A stretch of 47,231 bases of DNA, taken from positions 1 through 47,231 of the forward strand of contig NZ_JARUXC010000020.1 of assembly GCF_030433855.1 (NCBI RefSeq), written 5' to 3'. The notes below the pieces were generated by a model. That model did not search any database and was not told where the DNA came from. It saw nothing but the letters and a program-made list of their open reading frames with translations. The translations under genes were made by a program, and so were the position numbers. Positions 8,071 through 17,274 of the stretch are shown here, piece after piece. The DNA comes from Agreia sp. PsM10 (GTDB taxonomy: Bacteria; Actinomycetota; Actinomycetes; Actinomycetales; Microbacteriaceae). Position 1 is the first letter of the stretch, and each line of letters begins with the position of its first letter.

Positions 8071-11000
8071 TTGAAAATCAGAACCTCTCGCCGCCCACTC
8101 GCGGCGATGGCCATGGCGGCTGCAGTCGCTGTCGGCCTCTCGACCTTCGCCGCGCTTCCCGCCGCGGCCGCCGACCTGACGGTGGATGACGCCGTCTTCA
8201 CATGGGGCATCAGCAACGAGGCCAACAACCGCGCGTTCGCGCCCGGCACGTTCAACTTCATGAGCGCGGGCCAGGCGCCCAAGACGAGCGCCTCCGACAC
8301 GATCTCCGAATCCGAGTGGTCGGCGACTTCGGGCGACGTCACGATTCAGAAGAAGCAGGCCGACGGTTCCTATGCCACCGCAACGTGGGCCGGGCTGAAG
8401 ACCACCGCCTCCGGTGCAACGCTCGGTCAGCCGTCGGCCGGGACCTTCACCGGACACCGCGTCGCGATCTCGCAGGGCACGGGCACGCTTGAGCCGACCA
8501 CCGACGACGCGGACATCTCGTGGAACGGATCGTTCACGGTCGCGTACTACAGCGGCATGGCCCAGTTCTACGTCTCAGACCCGCATCTCGTGGTCGATGG
8601 TGGCGTCGGAACCCTCACGGGTACCCTCAGCGGCTTCGGGACGAGCATGGACAACCCCGACCTCTTCGAGCAGCTGCCGACGCGCGAGGTCACTCTCGCG
8701 AGCCTGAGCAACGTCGATGTAACCGAGACGGGTGTTGTCGTGACCCCCGACTATGCAGGTGTCGAGGTCGCCATCGATCCGAATGCGGCGTCACCTCAGG
8801 TGCGAACCGGGGCGAACTGGGGCTCGTTCCCGCAGACCTTCGTTGACTACCAGCTGCTGACGGGCCAGTCCTCGTACTGGTACTCGTCGGGCGGCAGCAC
8901 CGACGCCTTCAAGAAGCCCCTGCCGATCGAGGTCAGCTACACGGCCGAGGAGCCCCCGGTGCTGACGCCCTCCATCACGACCCAGCCCGCGGCATCCGGT
9001 ATCGCCCTCGGTGAGACCGCGACCTTCACGGTCGCGGCGACCAGCCCGGCCGAGCTGAGCTACCAGTGGCAGAAGTCGACAGACGGTATCGGCTGGACCA
9101 GCATCGTCGGCGCCACGAACGCCACCTACAGCGTGGCCGGCACCTCGTCTGCCGTCGGCCAGTACCGCGTGATCGTCACCGCGAACGGTGAGTCCGTGAC
9201 CTCCGAGGCTGCGGCGCTCGCCGTCACCGTGCCCACACCGACCGTCGTCGTGTCGAAGACGAGCAACCTCGATCCCGCCGGCGAGACGGTCACCGTCACC
9301 GGCTCGGGCTTCCTGCTCAACGGCGCCTCGACCCTCGGCACCCGGCCGCCCCTCAGTGGCAAGTTCACCGGCGTGTACGTGACCTTCGGCAAGTACGCCG
9401 ACGTGTGGAAGCCGACCGAGAACGCCGCGACCGCGGCTCGAAGCAACTCCGACGTGAAGTGGGCCGTCTCGGCCGCCGACATCGCGACGATCGGCGGCGC
9501 ATCCTCCGGTGCGATCGAGGTCAAGCCCGACGGCACCTTCGAGACCACACTCGTTCTCGCGAAGGACTACGCGGGCGCTCCGGCGACCGGGAACTACGGC
9601 GTCTACACCTACCCGGGCGGCGGCGCGAAGTATGCCGCGTTCGAGACCTACACGCCCATCACTTTCGCGACGCCCGTGGTGAGCATCCAGACCCAGCCGA
9701 CCGCTGCATCCAGCGCCCAGGGCGCATCGGCGACCTTCACCGTCGCGGCCAGCGGAACCGGAATCCTGTCGTACCAGTGGCAGTCGTCGACCTCGGGTGC
9801 GGCGTTCGCCGACATCTCCGGCGCGACAGCGTCGTCGTATGAGGCGACGGGCACCACCGTCGGATCGGCCACGAGCTACCGCGTGGTCGTGACCGACGAC
9901 AACGGATCGGTGACCTCGAACGCTGCAGCGCACACCATCACGGCCGCCACCCCCACGGTGACCGTGTCGAAGACGAGCGGCATCGACCCAGCAGGCGAGA
10001 CCGTCACGGTGACCGGAACGGGCTTCTTCCCGAACGGCACCGCGACGAACGGCACGCGTCCCCCGCTCGCGAACGCGTTCACGGGATCGTACGTGACCTT
10101 CGGCAAGTACGCCGACGTGTGGAAGCCCACTGCGGGCGCCGCAGCTTCTGCGCGCAACAACAACGTCACCAAGTGGGCCGTGCCCGCATCGAGCATCGCC
10201 ACGATCGGCGGCGCGAACGCGGGAGCGATCGAGTTGAAGGCCGACGGAACCTTCGAGACCACGATCACCGTGAAGAAGGACTACACCGGCGCTCCGGCCA
10301 CGGGCAACTACGGCATCTACACCTACCCGGGTGGCGGCGCCACGTATGCGGCGTTCGAGACCTACACGCCGCTCTCCTTCGCCGCGGTGGTTCCTACCGC
10401 TCCGGCGGCGCCGACGGCGACCGCAGACGGCACCGGTGTGACCGTCGACTGGGCCGCGCCCGCCGACGGCGGATCGGCGATCACCGGCTACACGGTGGAG
10501 CTGACCTCGGGCTCGGGCGTCGTCACCTCGCAGACGGTCTCCGGCTCTACGCTGACCGCCTCGTTCGCGAACCTCGTTCGCGGTGAGAGCTACACGGCCA
10601 CCGTCGTCGGCACCAACGCGGTCGGCTCGTCGACCGCATCCGCCGCATCCGCATCGGCCACGATCGCGGCGCTGGCCCCGGATGCCCCGGCAACGCCGAC
10701 GGCGACCGCCGCCAGCACGACCTCTGTGTCGGTCGCCTGGGCGGCTCCAGCCGCCAACGGTTCGGCGATCACCGGCTACTCGGTCGTCGTCAGCACCGGA
10801 GGATCGGTCGTCTCCACGACCCCGATCGGTGCGGACACCACGACCGCGGTCATCACCGGACTGACCCGGGCCACGGATTACAGCGTCACGGTCACGGCCA
10901 CGAACACCGTCGGCACGTCCGACGCCTCGGAGGCCGCGACGGTTCGCACGCCCGCCGAGGCTCCGGCCGAGGTCGGCACTCCCGTCGCCACGGTCGCCGG

Positions 11001-12315
11001 CGCCACCTCGGTGAACCTCGGCTGGACGGCCCCCGCAGACGGAGGCTCCGCAGTCACCGGCTACTCGGTGGTCGTTCTGCAGGGCGGTTCGGTCGTCAAG
11101 ACCGTTCCGGCGACCGGCACCTCGGTGCTGGTCGACGGCCTGACCCCGGGCACGGAGTACACCTTCACCGTCGCCGCGACGAACGCTGAGGGAACCGGTT
11201 CGGCCTCCGCCGAATCGACCCCGGTCACGACGTTCGATGTCGCCGACGCCCCGAAGACCCCCACGGCGGTGCTTTCGGGCTCCACCGGCATCGACGTCTC
11301 GTGGGTTGCTCCCGACGAGACGGGGGGAACCCCGATCACCGGGTATACGGTCGCTCTCTCGAGCAACGGTTCTGCAGTCGGCAGCCAGACGGTCTCGGCC
11401 GACACGCTCACGGCCGCGTTCCCGGGACTCCTGCCCGGCCAGTCGTACACGGCACAGGTCACGGCGAACAACAGCGTCGGGGCGTCGGATGCATCGGCCG
11501 CATCGGCAGAGGTGACCATTCCGGCCGTCGCACCCTCGACGCCTGCCGCGCCGCAGGCATCCGTGTCGGGCACCGACGTGACCGTCACGTGGGTCGCACC
11601 CGCGACCGGCGGATCTGCGATCACCGGCTACACCGTCGCACTTTCGAGCAACGGCGAGGTGGTCGACACGATCGATGTGGCCGGAGACGCGCTCTCCACC
11701 ACGTTCTCGGGGCTCGGCTACTCCGCGTCGTACTCGGCGACGGTCCTCGCGACGAATGCCGTCGGCTCGTCTGCGCTCTCCGAGCCGTCGGGCTCGGTCG
11801 TCACCGGCGGCCCCACCGCGGCGCCCGCCACGACGGTCTCGATCGATGAGCTCACCGACGACACGCGCAACGGCCTGTCCGTCGATCCGGGAACGGTGGG
11901 GCAGGACGGCACCGTGGTCGTCAGCGGACTGAAGGCCGGCGAGTGGTACTTCGTCACCGCCTTCTCCGAGCCTGTGCAGCTCGGCTGGTTCAGGGCCGAC
12001 GCCGACGGAGAGATCACCGTGGCTCTGGCCGGCGTGGTTCCCGGCGATCACCACCTGGCGGTTCAGGATGTCGACGGCGGGCTGGTCGGGTGGGCTGCGG
12101 TCACCGTGACGGCGGCTCCGACGACGCCGGGCACCGACGGCGGTGCAATAGTGACGGACACCGCGGTGGCGGGCACGACGACCCCGAAGAACGGATCGTC
12201 GACTCTGCCGAACACCGGACTCGAGGTCGGCGGTTGGATCGCGCTCTCGGGAATGCTGCTGGCAGGAGGCCTCGTGCTGCTGCTCGCACGACGGAAGGCC
12301 GCCGCTCGCTCGTAG
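8071..12315 (+). CDS. LPNTG-anchored HtaA-like / FnIII haem-acquisition surface protein
   Basis: A 1414-aa wall protein. A signal peptide ends near ALPAAAA (residue about 34). One HtaA-like domain follows (about 36-292), close to the first HtaA-like unit of the leftward operon. Then come an Ig-like domain (about 297-385), the operon-specific beta domain (387-533), a second Ig-like domain (about 540-625) and a second beta domain (626-771). Five fibronectin type III repeats (about 774-1247) carry GGSAITGYTV-type motifs. A C-terminal domain, LPNTG (1379-1383), a hydrophobic helix and a basic tail end the protein. The start is TTG with GGAG five bases upstream. It probably displays haem capture beyond the cell wall and hands haem to the anchored HtaA/HmuT chain (inference). 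It is iron-regulated through the shared boxes. Confidence 0.88.
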   Translation: MKIRTSRRPLAAMAMAAAVAVGLSTFAALPAAAADLTVDDAVFTWGISNEANNRAFAPGTFNFMSAGQAPKTSASDTISESEWSATSGDVTIQKKQADGSYATATWAGLKTTASGATLGQPSAGTFTGHRVAISQGTGTLEPTTDDADISWNGSFTVAYYSGMAQFYVSDPHLVVDGGVGTLTGTLSGFGTSMDNPDLFEQLPTREVTLASLSNVDVTETGVVVTPDYAGVEVAIDPNAASPQVRTGANWGSFPQTFVDYQLLTGQSSYWYSSGGSTDAFKKPLPIEVSYTAEEPPVLTPSITTQPAASGIALGETATFTVAATSPAELSYQWQKSTDGIGWTSIVGATNATYSVAGTSSAVGQYRVIVTANGESVTSEAAALAVTVPTPTVVVSKTSNLDPAGETVTVTGSGFLLNGASTLGTRPPLSGKFTGVYVTFGKYADVWKPTENAATAARSNSDVKWAVSAADIATIGGASSGAIEVKPDGTFETTLVLAKDYAGAPATGNYGVYTYPGGGAKYAAFETYTPITFATPVVSIQTQPTAASSAQGASATFTVAASGTGILSYQWQSSTSGAAFADISGATASSYEATGTTVGSATSYRVVVTDDNGSVTSNAAAHTITAATPTVTVSKTSGIDPAGETVTVTGTGFFPNGTATNGTRPPLANAFTGSYVTFGKYADVWKPTAGAAASARNNNVTKWAVPASSIATIGGANAGAIELKADGTFETTITVKKDYTGAPATGNYGIYTYPGGGATYAAFETYTPLSFAAVVPTAPAAPTATADGTGVTVDWAAPADGGSAITGYTVELTSGSGVVTSQTVSGSTLTASFANLVRGESYTATVVGTNAVGSSTASAASASATIAALAPDAPATPTATAASTTSVSVAWAAPAANGSAITGYSVVVSTGGSVVSTTPIGADTTTAVITGLTRATDYSVTVTATNTVGTSDASEAATVRTPAEAPAEVGTPVATVAGATSVNLGWTAPADGGSAVTGYSVVVLQGGSVVKTVPATGTSVLVDGLTPGTEYTFTVAATNAEGTGSASAESTPVTTFDVADAPKTPTAVLSGSTGIDVSWVAPDETGGTPITGYTVALSSNGSAVGSQTVSADTLTAAFPGLLPGQSYTAQVTANNSVGASDASAASAEVTIPAVAPSTPAAPQASVSGTDVTVTWVAPATGGSAITGYTVALSSNGEVVDTIDVAGDALSTTFSGLGYSASYSATVLATNAVGSSALSEPSGSVVTGGPTAAPATTVSIDELTDDTRNGLSVDPGTVGQDGTVVVSGLKAGEWYFVTAFSEPVQLGWFRADADGEITVALAGVVPGDHHLAVQDVDGGLVGWAAVTVTAAPTTPGTDGGAIVTDTAVAGTTTPKNGSSTLPNTGLEVGGWIALSGMLLAGGLVLLLARRKAAARS

Positions 12316-12331
12316 CCTCCGCATAGCGAAC

Positions 12332-12376
12332 GCTCAGCCCGCGCACCCCCACAACTGGAGGTTGCGCGGGCTGAGC
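12332..12376 (+). terminator. Rho-independent terminator after the LPNTG gene
   Basis: A perfect 14-bp stem (12332-12345 with 12363-12376) has a 17-nt loop and is followed directly by TTTT and an AT-rich stretch. It lies 17 nt after the stop of the 1414-aa gene and separates it from the nucleotidase. Confidence 0.88.
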
Positions 12377-12487
12377 TTTTATCGTTTGTGAACAACAGAT
12401 TTCGTTTCGGGGTGTTCGTTGACTGCGTCGATCGGGTCGCGTTTGCTGGGAGTCGCCCCTGAATCAATTCCTGGAGAATCACACCCC

Positions 12488-14695
12488 ATGCAGCCATCCT
12501 CACCACGGCGGCGCCCCGTGCGCGCCGCCGCGCTTCTCGTGTCGTCCACCATCGCCCTCGTTGGGTTCGCGGCTCTTCCCGCCGCGGCCGCACCCGGAGA
12601 CGTGTCGATCGACGTCTACACGATGAACGACTTCCACGGTCACCTCGAGCAGAACCTGCCGAGCGGAGAGGCCGGCGCGGCCAGCATCGCGACCGCCTTC
12701 GACACGTTCAAGACCGCGAACCCCAACAGCACCCTCGTGTCGGCCGGCGATAACATCAGCGGCTCGCCGTTCATCTCCCAGGCACAGAACGACGAGCCCA
12801 CGATCAAAGCGCTGAACGACATCGGCCTGAGCGTCTCGGCCATCGGAAACCACGAGCTCGACCATGGCCGTGAGGACCTCGCAGTGCGAGTCGAGAATCT
12901 GGCCGATTTCGATCTCATCTCGGCGAACCTGTTCGACAAGGCCACGGGCGACCACGCCTTCGCCCCCTATGACATCCAGACCTTCGACGGCGTCAAGGTC
13001 GGCTTCATCGGTGCGGTCACCGAAGACCTGCCCTCTCTCGTGAGCCCGACGGGCATCGACACGCTCGCCGTGGGCGGAATCGTCGACAGCGTCAACGCTG
13101 TCGCGCAGGAGCTCACCGATGGCGTCGACGACGGCACGAACGCCGAGGCCGACGTGCTCGTCCTCCTCATCCACGAGGGCGCCGCGAGCCCGACCGCGAA
13201 CATGACCGACGTCAGCACCGTCTTCGGCAAGATCGTCACCGGAACCGCGCCGTACGTCGACGCCATCGCATCCGGCCATACGCACAACCTGTATTCGCAG
13301 ACCGTCACGGTCGGCGGCAAGTCGCTGCCCGTGCTGCAGACCGGAAGCTACGGGTCGAACCTGGGCCACTTCAACTTCCAGGTGAACCCCACAACGAAAG
13401 AGATCTCGTCGGCCACCGGCGAGACCATCCGGCTGGTGACGCCGGCTGTACCCGGCGGAGCTGCGGCCGCGGCGGTGTACCCGCAGGATCCGGAGGTCGC
13501 GGCGCTCGTGGCGGCGGCCAAGGTGAAGTCCAGCGAACTCGGACGCGTGTCCATCGGCACGATCGCCGCATCGTTCACGCGAGCGCTGCAGAGCGACGGC
13601 ACGACGGAGAACCGCGGTGGCGAGTCCGACCTCGGGAACGAGGTCGCCGACGGCCAGCTGTGGGCGACGAGGGATCTCGGAACCCAGCTCGCGTTCATGA
13701 ACCCGGGCGGACTCCGCACGAACATCGACTTCGCAGCCAACGCTTCCAACCCGGAGGACAGCGACGGCAACGTGACCTACGAGGAGGCCGCGACCGTGCA
13801 GCCTTTCGCGAACACGCTGATCACGCAGACCATCACGGGTGCACAGGTCAAGACGGTGCTCGAGCAGCAGTGGCAGACCGGCCAGACCCGTCCGTTCCTG
13901 AAGCTCGGCATCAACGCCGAGCTCACCTACACCTACGACCCTGCTGCGGCTGACGGCTCGCATGTGACGCAGATCTTCTACAACGGCGCACCCATCGCTG
14001 CGGAGGACACGTTCAAGATCGTCACGAACAGCTTCCTCGCCGCCGGCGGAGACGGGTTCCTCGAGCTCGCGAACGGCCAGGGCAAGGCCGACACCGGTCG
14101 CGTCGACCTCGACGCCTTCGTGAACTACATCGGCGCGAACGAGCCTCTGACGCCCGACTACTCGACGCGCTCCGTCGGCATCGCGAACCTGGCCGACCCG
14201 GCCGGCACGCCCGTCGACTTCGGCACCACGGAGCCCGGCACGTCGTACGAGTTCACTCTCAGCTCGCTGCTGCTGGGCGGCATCCCGACGCCCGCCACCG
14301 AGGTGCAGGTGTTCTTCGACGACGTGCAGATCGGGAGCGCCGACATCGATCCGGCGGTCGTCGACAAGTACGACGAGCAGGGCAAGGCAAACGTCGCGTT
14401 CACGCTGCCGGCGTCACTGCGAAACGGCGACCATACGATCTCGTTCCGCGTCGGAGGTGCAACTGTTCCAGCTCCGTTCCCTGTCGTCATCACGGGCGGT
14501 TTCGACGACCCGATCGTCGATCCCACTTCGCCGTCGACAGGCGCCGGCACCCCGGGCTCCGATACGCCTGCCTCGCCGGCGAAGCTGGCCGCCACGGGCC
14601 TGGATGCGACGGTTCCGCTTCTCGGGGCCGGCCTGCTTCTCGCCCTGGGCGCGCTGCTGGTCGTGCGCCGTCGCCGCGGAGCGCTGAACAGCTAG
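12488..14695 (+). CDS. Sortase-anchored 5'-nucleotidase / UshA-like metallophosphatase
   Basis: A 735-aa exported enzyme. A signal peptide (to about ALPAAAA, residue 36) precedes a metallophosphatase domain with the dinuclear-metal motifs NDFHGH, GDNISGS, GNHELDHG and GHTHN. A 5'-nucleotidase C-terminal domain (about 340-560, MNPGGLRTNID and NSFLAAGGDGF) binds the nucleoside. A beta domain, a Pro/Thr linker, LAATG, a hydrophobic helix and RRRRG form the anchor. Family members hydrolyse extracellular nucleotides to nucleosides and phosphate. LAATG is the class E sortase type, unlike LPNTG in the preceding gene. The ATG at 12488 was chosen, with GGAG 11 nt upstream, because it starts the signal peptide; an ORF start at 12419 would add 23 residues. 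Confidence 0.9.
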   Translation: MQPSSPRRRPVRAAALLVSSTIALVGFAALPAAAAPGDVSIDVYTMNDFHGHLEQNLPSGEAGAASIATAFDTFKTANPNSTLVSAGDNISGSPFISQAQNDEPTIKALNDIGLSVSAIGNHELDHGREDLAVRVENLADFDLISANLFDKATGDHAFAPYDIQTFDGVKVGFIGAVTEDLPSLVSPTGIDTLAVGGIVDSVNAVAQELTDGVDDGTNAEADVLVLLIHEGAASPTANMTDVSTVFGKIVTGTAPYVDAIASGHTHNLYSQTVTVGGKSLPVLQTGSYGSNLGHFNFQVNPTTKEISSATGETIRLVTPAVPGGAAAAAVYPQDPEVAALVAAAKVKSSELGRVSIGTIAASFTRALQSDGTTENRGGESDLGNEVADGQLWATRDLGTQLAFMNPGGLRTNIDFAANASNPEDSDGNVTYEEAATVQPFANTLITQTITGAQVKTVLEQQWQTGQTRPFLKLGINAELTYTYDPAAADGSHVTQIFYNGAPIAAEDTFKIVTNSFLAAGGDGFLELANGQGKADTGRVDLDAFVNYIGANEPLTPDYSTRSVGIANLADPAGTPVDFGTTEPGTSYEFTLSSLLLGGIPTPATEVQVFFDDVQIGSADIDPAVVDKYDEQGKANVAFTLPASLRNGDHTISFRVGGATVPAPFPVVITGGFDDPIVDPTSPSTGAGTPGSDTPASPAKLAATGLDATVPLLGAGLLLALGALLVVRRRRGALNS

Positions 14696-14713
14696 CGCGA
14701 TCTGAGAACAACA

Positions 14714-14751
14714 GAGATCAGGCCCGGGGCGAATGCCTCGGGCCTGATCTC
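14714..14751. terminator. Hairpin terminator between the nucleotidase and purF
   Basis: A 16-bp stem with one G-T wobble (14714-14729 with 14736-14751) and a 6-nt loop lies between convergent genes. There is no clear T run on the plus side, so it may serve both directions less efficiently. Confidence 0.7.
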
Positions 14752-14757
14752 GTAGTG

Positions 14758-14806
14758 CCCTTCGACAGGCTCAGGGAACGGGTCCTTCGACGGGCTCAGG
14801 GAGCGG
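14758..14806. repeat. Two tandem copies of the dispersed palindrome
   Basis: cccttcgacaggctcaggga plus acg (14758-14780) is followed by the variant tccttcgacgggctcaggga with gcg (14784-14806). It is the same family as at 175 and 33241. It sits in the convergent gap directly before the purF stop codon. Confidence 0.85.
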
Positions 14807-14810
14807 GGCG

Positions 14811-16283
14811 CTAGGAGCGCTGCGTGGCCTCGACCCAGGCGAGGTACTCGGGGCTCACGGTGCCGGTGACGTACTCGCCCGTGAAGCAGCTCATCTCGAG
14901 GTTCTTCACCTGGCTGCCCTCGAGGATGGCGCTCTCCATGTCGGAGATCTCCTGGTAGATGAGGTGGTCTGCGCCGAGCTCGCGGGCGATCTCGGGGAAG
15001 CTGCGGCCGTGGGCCACGAGCTCTTCACGCGACGGCATGTTGATGCCGTAGACGTGCGGGAAGCGCACCGGGGGAGCGGCCGAGGTGAAGGTGACCTTGT
15101 TGGCGCCGGCGGCGCGGGCCATCTCGACGATCTCCTTCGAGGTCGTGCCGCGCACGATCGAGTCGTCGACGATCAGGATGTTCTTGCCCTTGAACTCGGT
15201 CGACATGGCGTTGAGCTTCTGCCGCACGCTCTTCTTGCGCTCGGCCTGCCCGGGCATGATGAAGGTGCGGCCCACGTAGCGGTTCTTGTAGAAGCCCTCG
15301 CGGTACTCGACGCCGAGTTTCTGGGCGACCTGCATCGCGGCGGGCCTCGACGAGTCGGGAATGGGCATGACCACGTCGATGTCGCCCATCGGCGTGAGGT
15401 CGGCGATGGTCGTGGCCAGGCGGTTGCCGAGCCGGAGGCGGGCCTCGTAGACCGAGATGCCGTTCATCACGCTGTCGGGGCGGGCGAGGTAGACGTACTC
15501 GAACGAACAGGGCACGAGCACGGGGTTCTTCGCGCACTGGCGCGAGTACATCTCGCCGTTCTGCGTGATGAAGATCGCCTCGCCCGGAGCGACCTCGCGC
15601 ACGACCTCGTAGCCGGAGGCCTCGAGCACGAGCGACTCGCTGGCCACGATCCACTCGTCGCGCTGCACGCCGACGAGAGCGTTCGCGTCGCTGCGCTTGC
15701 CCAGAACGAGCGGGCGGATGCCGAAGGGGTCGCGGAATGCGAGGAGCCCGTGTCCGGCGATGATCGAGATCACGGCATAGGAGCCCTCGATGCGCTCGTG
15801 CACGTTGGCGACCGCGTCGAAGACCTGGTCGGGTTCGAGGTCGAGGCCCGAGACCTGGCCCTGCAGCTCGGTGGCGAGAACGTTGAGCAGCAGCTCCGTG
15901 TCGCTCGAGGTGTTGAGGTGCCGGCGGTCGATGTGGAAGAGCTCCTGGTTGAGCTCGCGCGTGTTCGTGAGGTTGCCGTTGTGGATCAGCACGATGCCGT
16001 AGGGCGCGTTCACGTAGAACGGCTGGGCCTCCTGCTCATTGCCCGCGACGCCCTTCGTGGCGTAGCGCACGTGTCCGAGTCCCACGTTTCCGAGAAGGGA
16101 GCGCATGTCTCGTGTGCGGAACGCCTCACGGACCTGCCCCTTGGCCTTCGTGATGTGGAAGGTCGAGCCGTCGGCCGTGGCGATACCGGTCGAGTCCTGC
16201 CCGCGGTGCTGAAGCAGGAGAAGGCTGTCGTACACCTGTTGATTGACCGGACCGGACGAGACGATACCGACGATGCCGCACAT
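14811..16283 (-). CDS. purF: Amidophosphoribosyltransferase PurF
   Basis: A 490-aa cytosolic enzyme that makes phosphoribosylamine from PRPP and glutamine, the first committed step of purine synthesis. The ATG at 16283 gives MCGIVG, so Cys2 becomes the N-terminal nucleophile without a propeptide. The PRPP loop is VDDSIVRGTTS. The segments CAKNPVLVPCSFEYVYLARPDS and, near the end, MSCFTGEY supply the cysteines of the Bacillus-type [4Fe-4S] form. An in-frame extension upstream to 16691 lies over the neighbouring gene and has no conserved sequence. TGGAG precedes the start by about 10 nt. It is the last gene of a leftward cluster with the Fe-S and oxygenase genes. Confidence 0.96.
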   Translation of the reverse strand: MCGIVGIVSSGPVNQQVYDSLLLLQHRGQDSTGIATADGSTFHITKAKGQVREAFRTRDMRSLLGNVGLGHVRYATKGVAGNEQEAQPFYVNAPYGIVLIHNGNLTNTRELNQELFHIDRRHLNTSSDTELLLNVLATELQGQVSGLDLEPDQVFDAVANVHERIEGSYAVISIIAGHGLLAFRDPFGIRPLVLGKRSDANALVGVQRDEWIVASESLVLEASGYEVVREVAPGEAIFITQNGEMYSRQCAKNPVLVPCSFEYVYLARPDSVMNGISVYEARLRLGNRLATTIADLTPMGDIDVVMPIPDSSRPAAMQVAQKLGVEYREGFYKNRYVGRTFIMPGQAERKKSVRQKLNAMSTEFKGKNILIVDDSIVRGTTSKEIVEMARAAGANKVTFTSAAPPVRFPHVYGINMPSREELVAHGRSFPEIARELGADHLIYQEISDMESAILEGSQVKNLEMSCFTGEYVTGTVSPEYLAWVEATQRS

Positions 16284-16329
16284 ACCGGGCGGACTCCAGA
16301 CACTGTAGAGAAATAGGCCGTGCTCCAGT

Positions 16330-17274
16330 CTACGGGAGCGTCGGCGACACCTGTCCCTCGGCCAGTGGGGCGTCTGCGATCTCGACGGAGAGCAGTCGGT
16401 ACTCGCGGCTGCGGCCCGGTCGGGTGGCCGAACAGGTCGACAGCAGCGGCTCCGACAGTGTTTCGGCGAGCATGACCTTGATCGTCGCGGCCGGGTATTC
16501 CAGCTCGATGCGCCAGACGCCGTCGGCGAACTGCGCCGAGGTCGGGCCGAGGATGTCGATGCGCTCGTCGTCGAGGGTGGCTCGCGCGTGGTGCTGGGCG
16601 GCCTGCACGGCGTTCGGCAGCGAGCTGCGGCCGCGGAAGAAGCGCTCGTCGACCCGGCCCTCGAGGTAGCGGGTGACCAGGCCGACCGCATCCGCCCCGT
16701 CTGCCCGGCCGTAGTAGAGGCCGTGCGGCAGAAGCACCAGGGTGCCCGCGAAGCGGTCGCCGCCGAGGTGCGAGCACTCCCACGTCTCCTGGGGAAAGGC
16801 CTCGGCGAGGGTCTTCACGACCTGCCGACCGCGCACGGCGCAGCACTGGTCGTGGCGCGCGTGGGCGCATACCGCGACGATCGGCTTGTGCGAGACGACG
16901 CCGGTCGACCCGTCGAGCGGAACGTCGAGCAGCTCTTCGGCCGTCTCGACCCATCCCCAGCGCACGCCCTCGGATCCGGGCCGGGAGTCGACGTAGGCCC
17001 AGCGGTAGCCGTCTTGCGGCGCCCGTCTGCCCGTCCTCCGTATCGCGAGCGGTCGCATGCCTGCGCCCTCGACCTTCTTCACGAGCGCCCGACCCACTTC
17101 GGCGGGCAGCGTCGATTCGAGAAAGGCGTGCTGGCCCCAGGCGCCCGAGATCTCCACGAGGAACCACTCGGTTCCGCGCGATCCCGTGCCCGGCAGCGGA
17201 TCGCCGCGCTCGCGGGAACGATCGCTGCAGGGCCGCCAGTCGGGCAGCACGGCCCGAGCGCTGAGGTCGGTCAC
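16330..17274 (-). CDS. Sucraseferredoxin-like (thioredoxin-fold 2Fe-2S) protein
   Basis: A 314-aa protein of the sucrase/ferredoxin-like family. The cysteine motifs CAHARHDQCC and CSHLGGDRFAG are those used in this family to hold a 2Fe-2S cluster in a thioredoxin fold. HGLYYGR and the 'RYLEGRV' region are also family-typical. The physiological role in bacteria is unknown; electron transfer is inferred. The start is GTG at 17274, overlapping the oxygenase stop as GTGA, so the two are coupled. A longer in-frame ORF reaching 17949 is only shadow sequence. It ends 46 nt before purF. Confidence 0.85.
   Translation of the reverse strand: MTDLSARAVLPDWRPCSDRSRERGDPLPGTGSRGTEWFLVEISGAWGQHAFLESTLPAEVGRALVKKVEGAGMRPLAIRRTGRRAPQDGYRWAYVDSRPGSEGVRWGWVETAEELLDVPLDGSTGVVSHKPIVAVCAHARHDQCCAVRGRQVVKTLAEAFPQETWECSHLGGDRFAGTLVLLPHGLYYGRADGADAVGLVTRYLEGRVDERFFRGRSSLPNAVQAAQHHARATLDDERIDILGPTSAQFADGVWRIELEYPAATIKVMLAETLSEPLLSTCSATRPGRSREYRLLSVEIADAPLAEGQVSPTLP

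Noticed and set aside
8791-12324. 1177-aa ORF on the minus strand opposite the LPNTG gene
   Set aside because: It is Arg/Gly/Asp-rich without any motif and mirrors a protein with clear domains, signal peptide and sortase signal. It is a GC-rich shadow.
16284-16691. N-terminal extension of purF to 626 aa
   Set aside because: PurF needs Cys at position 2 after Met; MCGIVG starts at 16283 and the extension overlaps the neighbour gene without conserved sequence.
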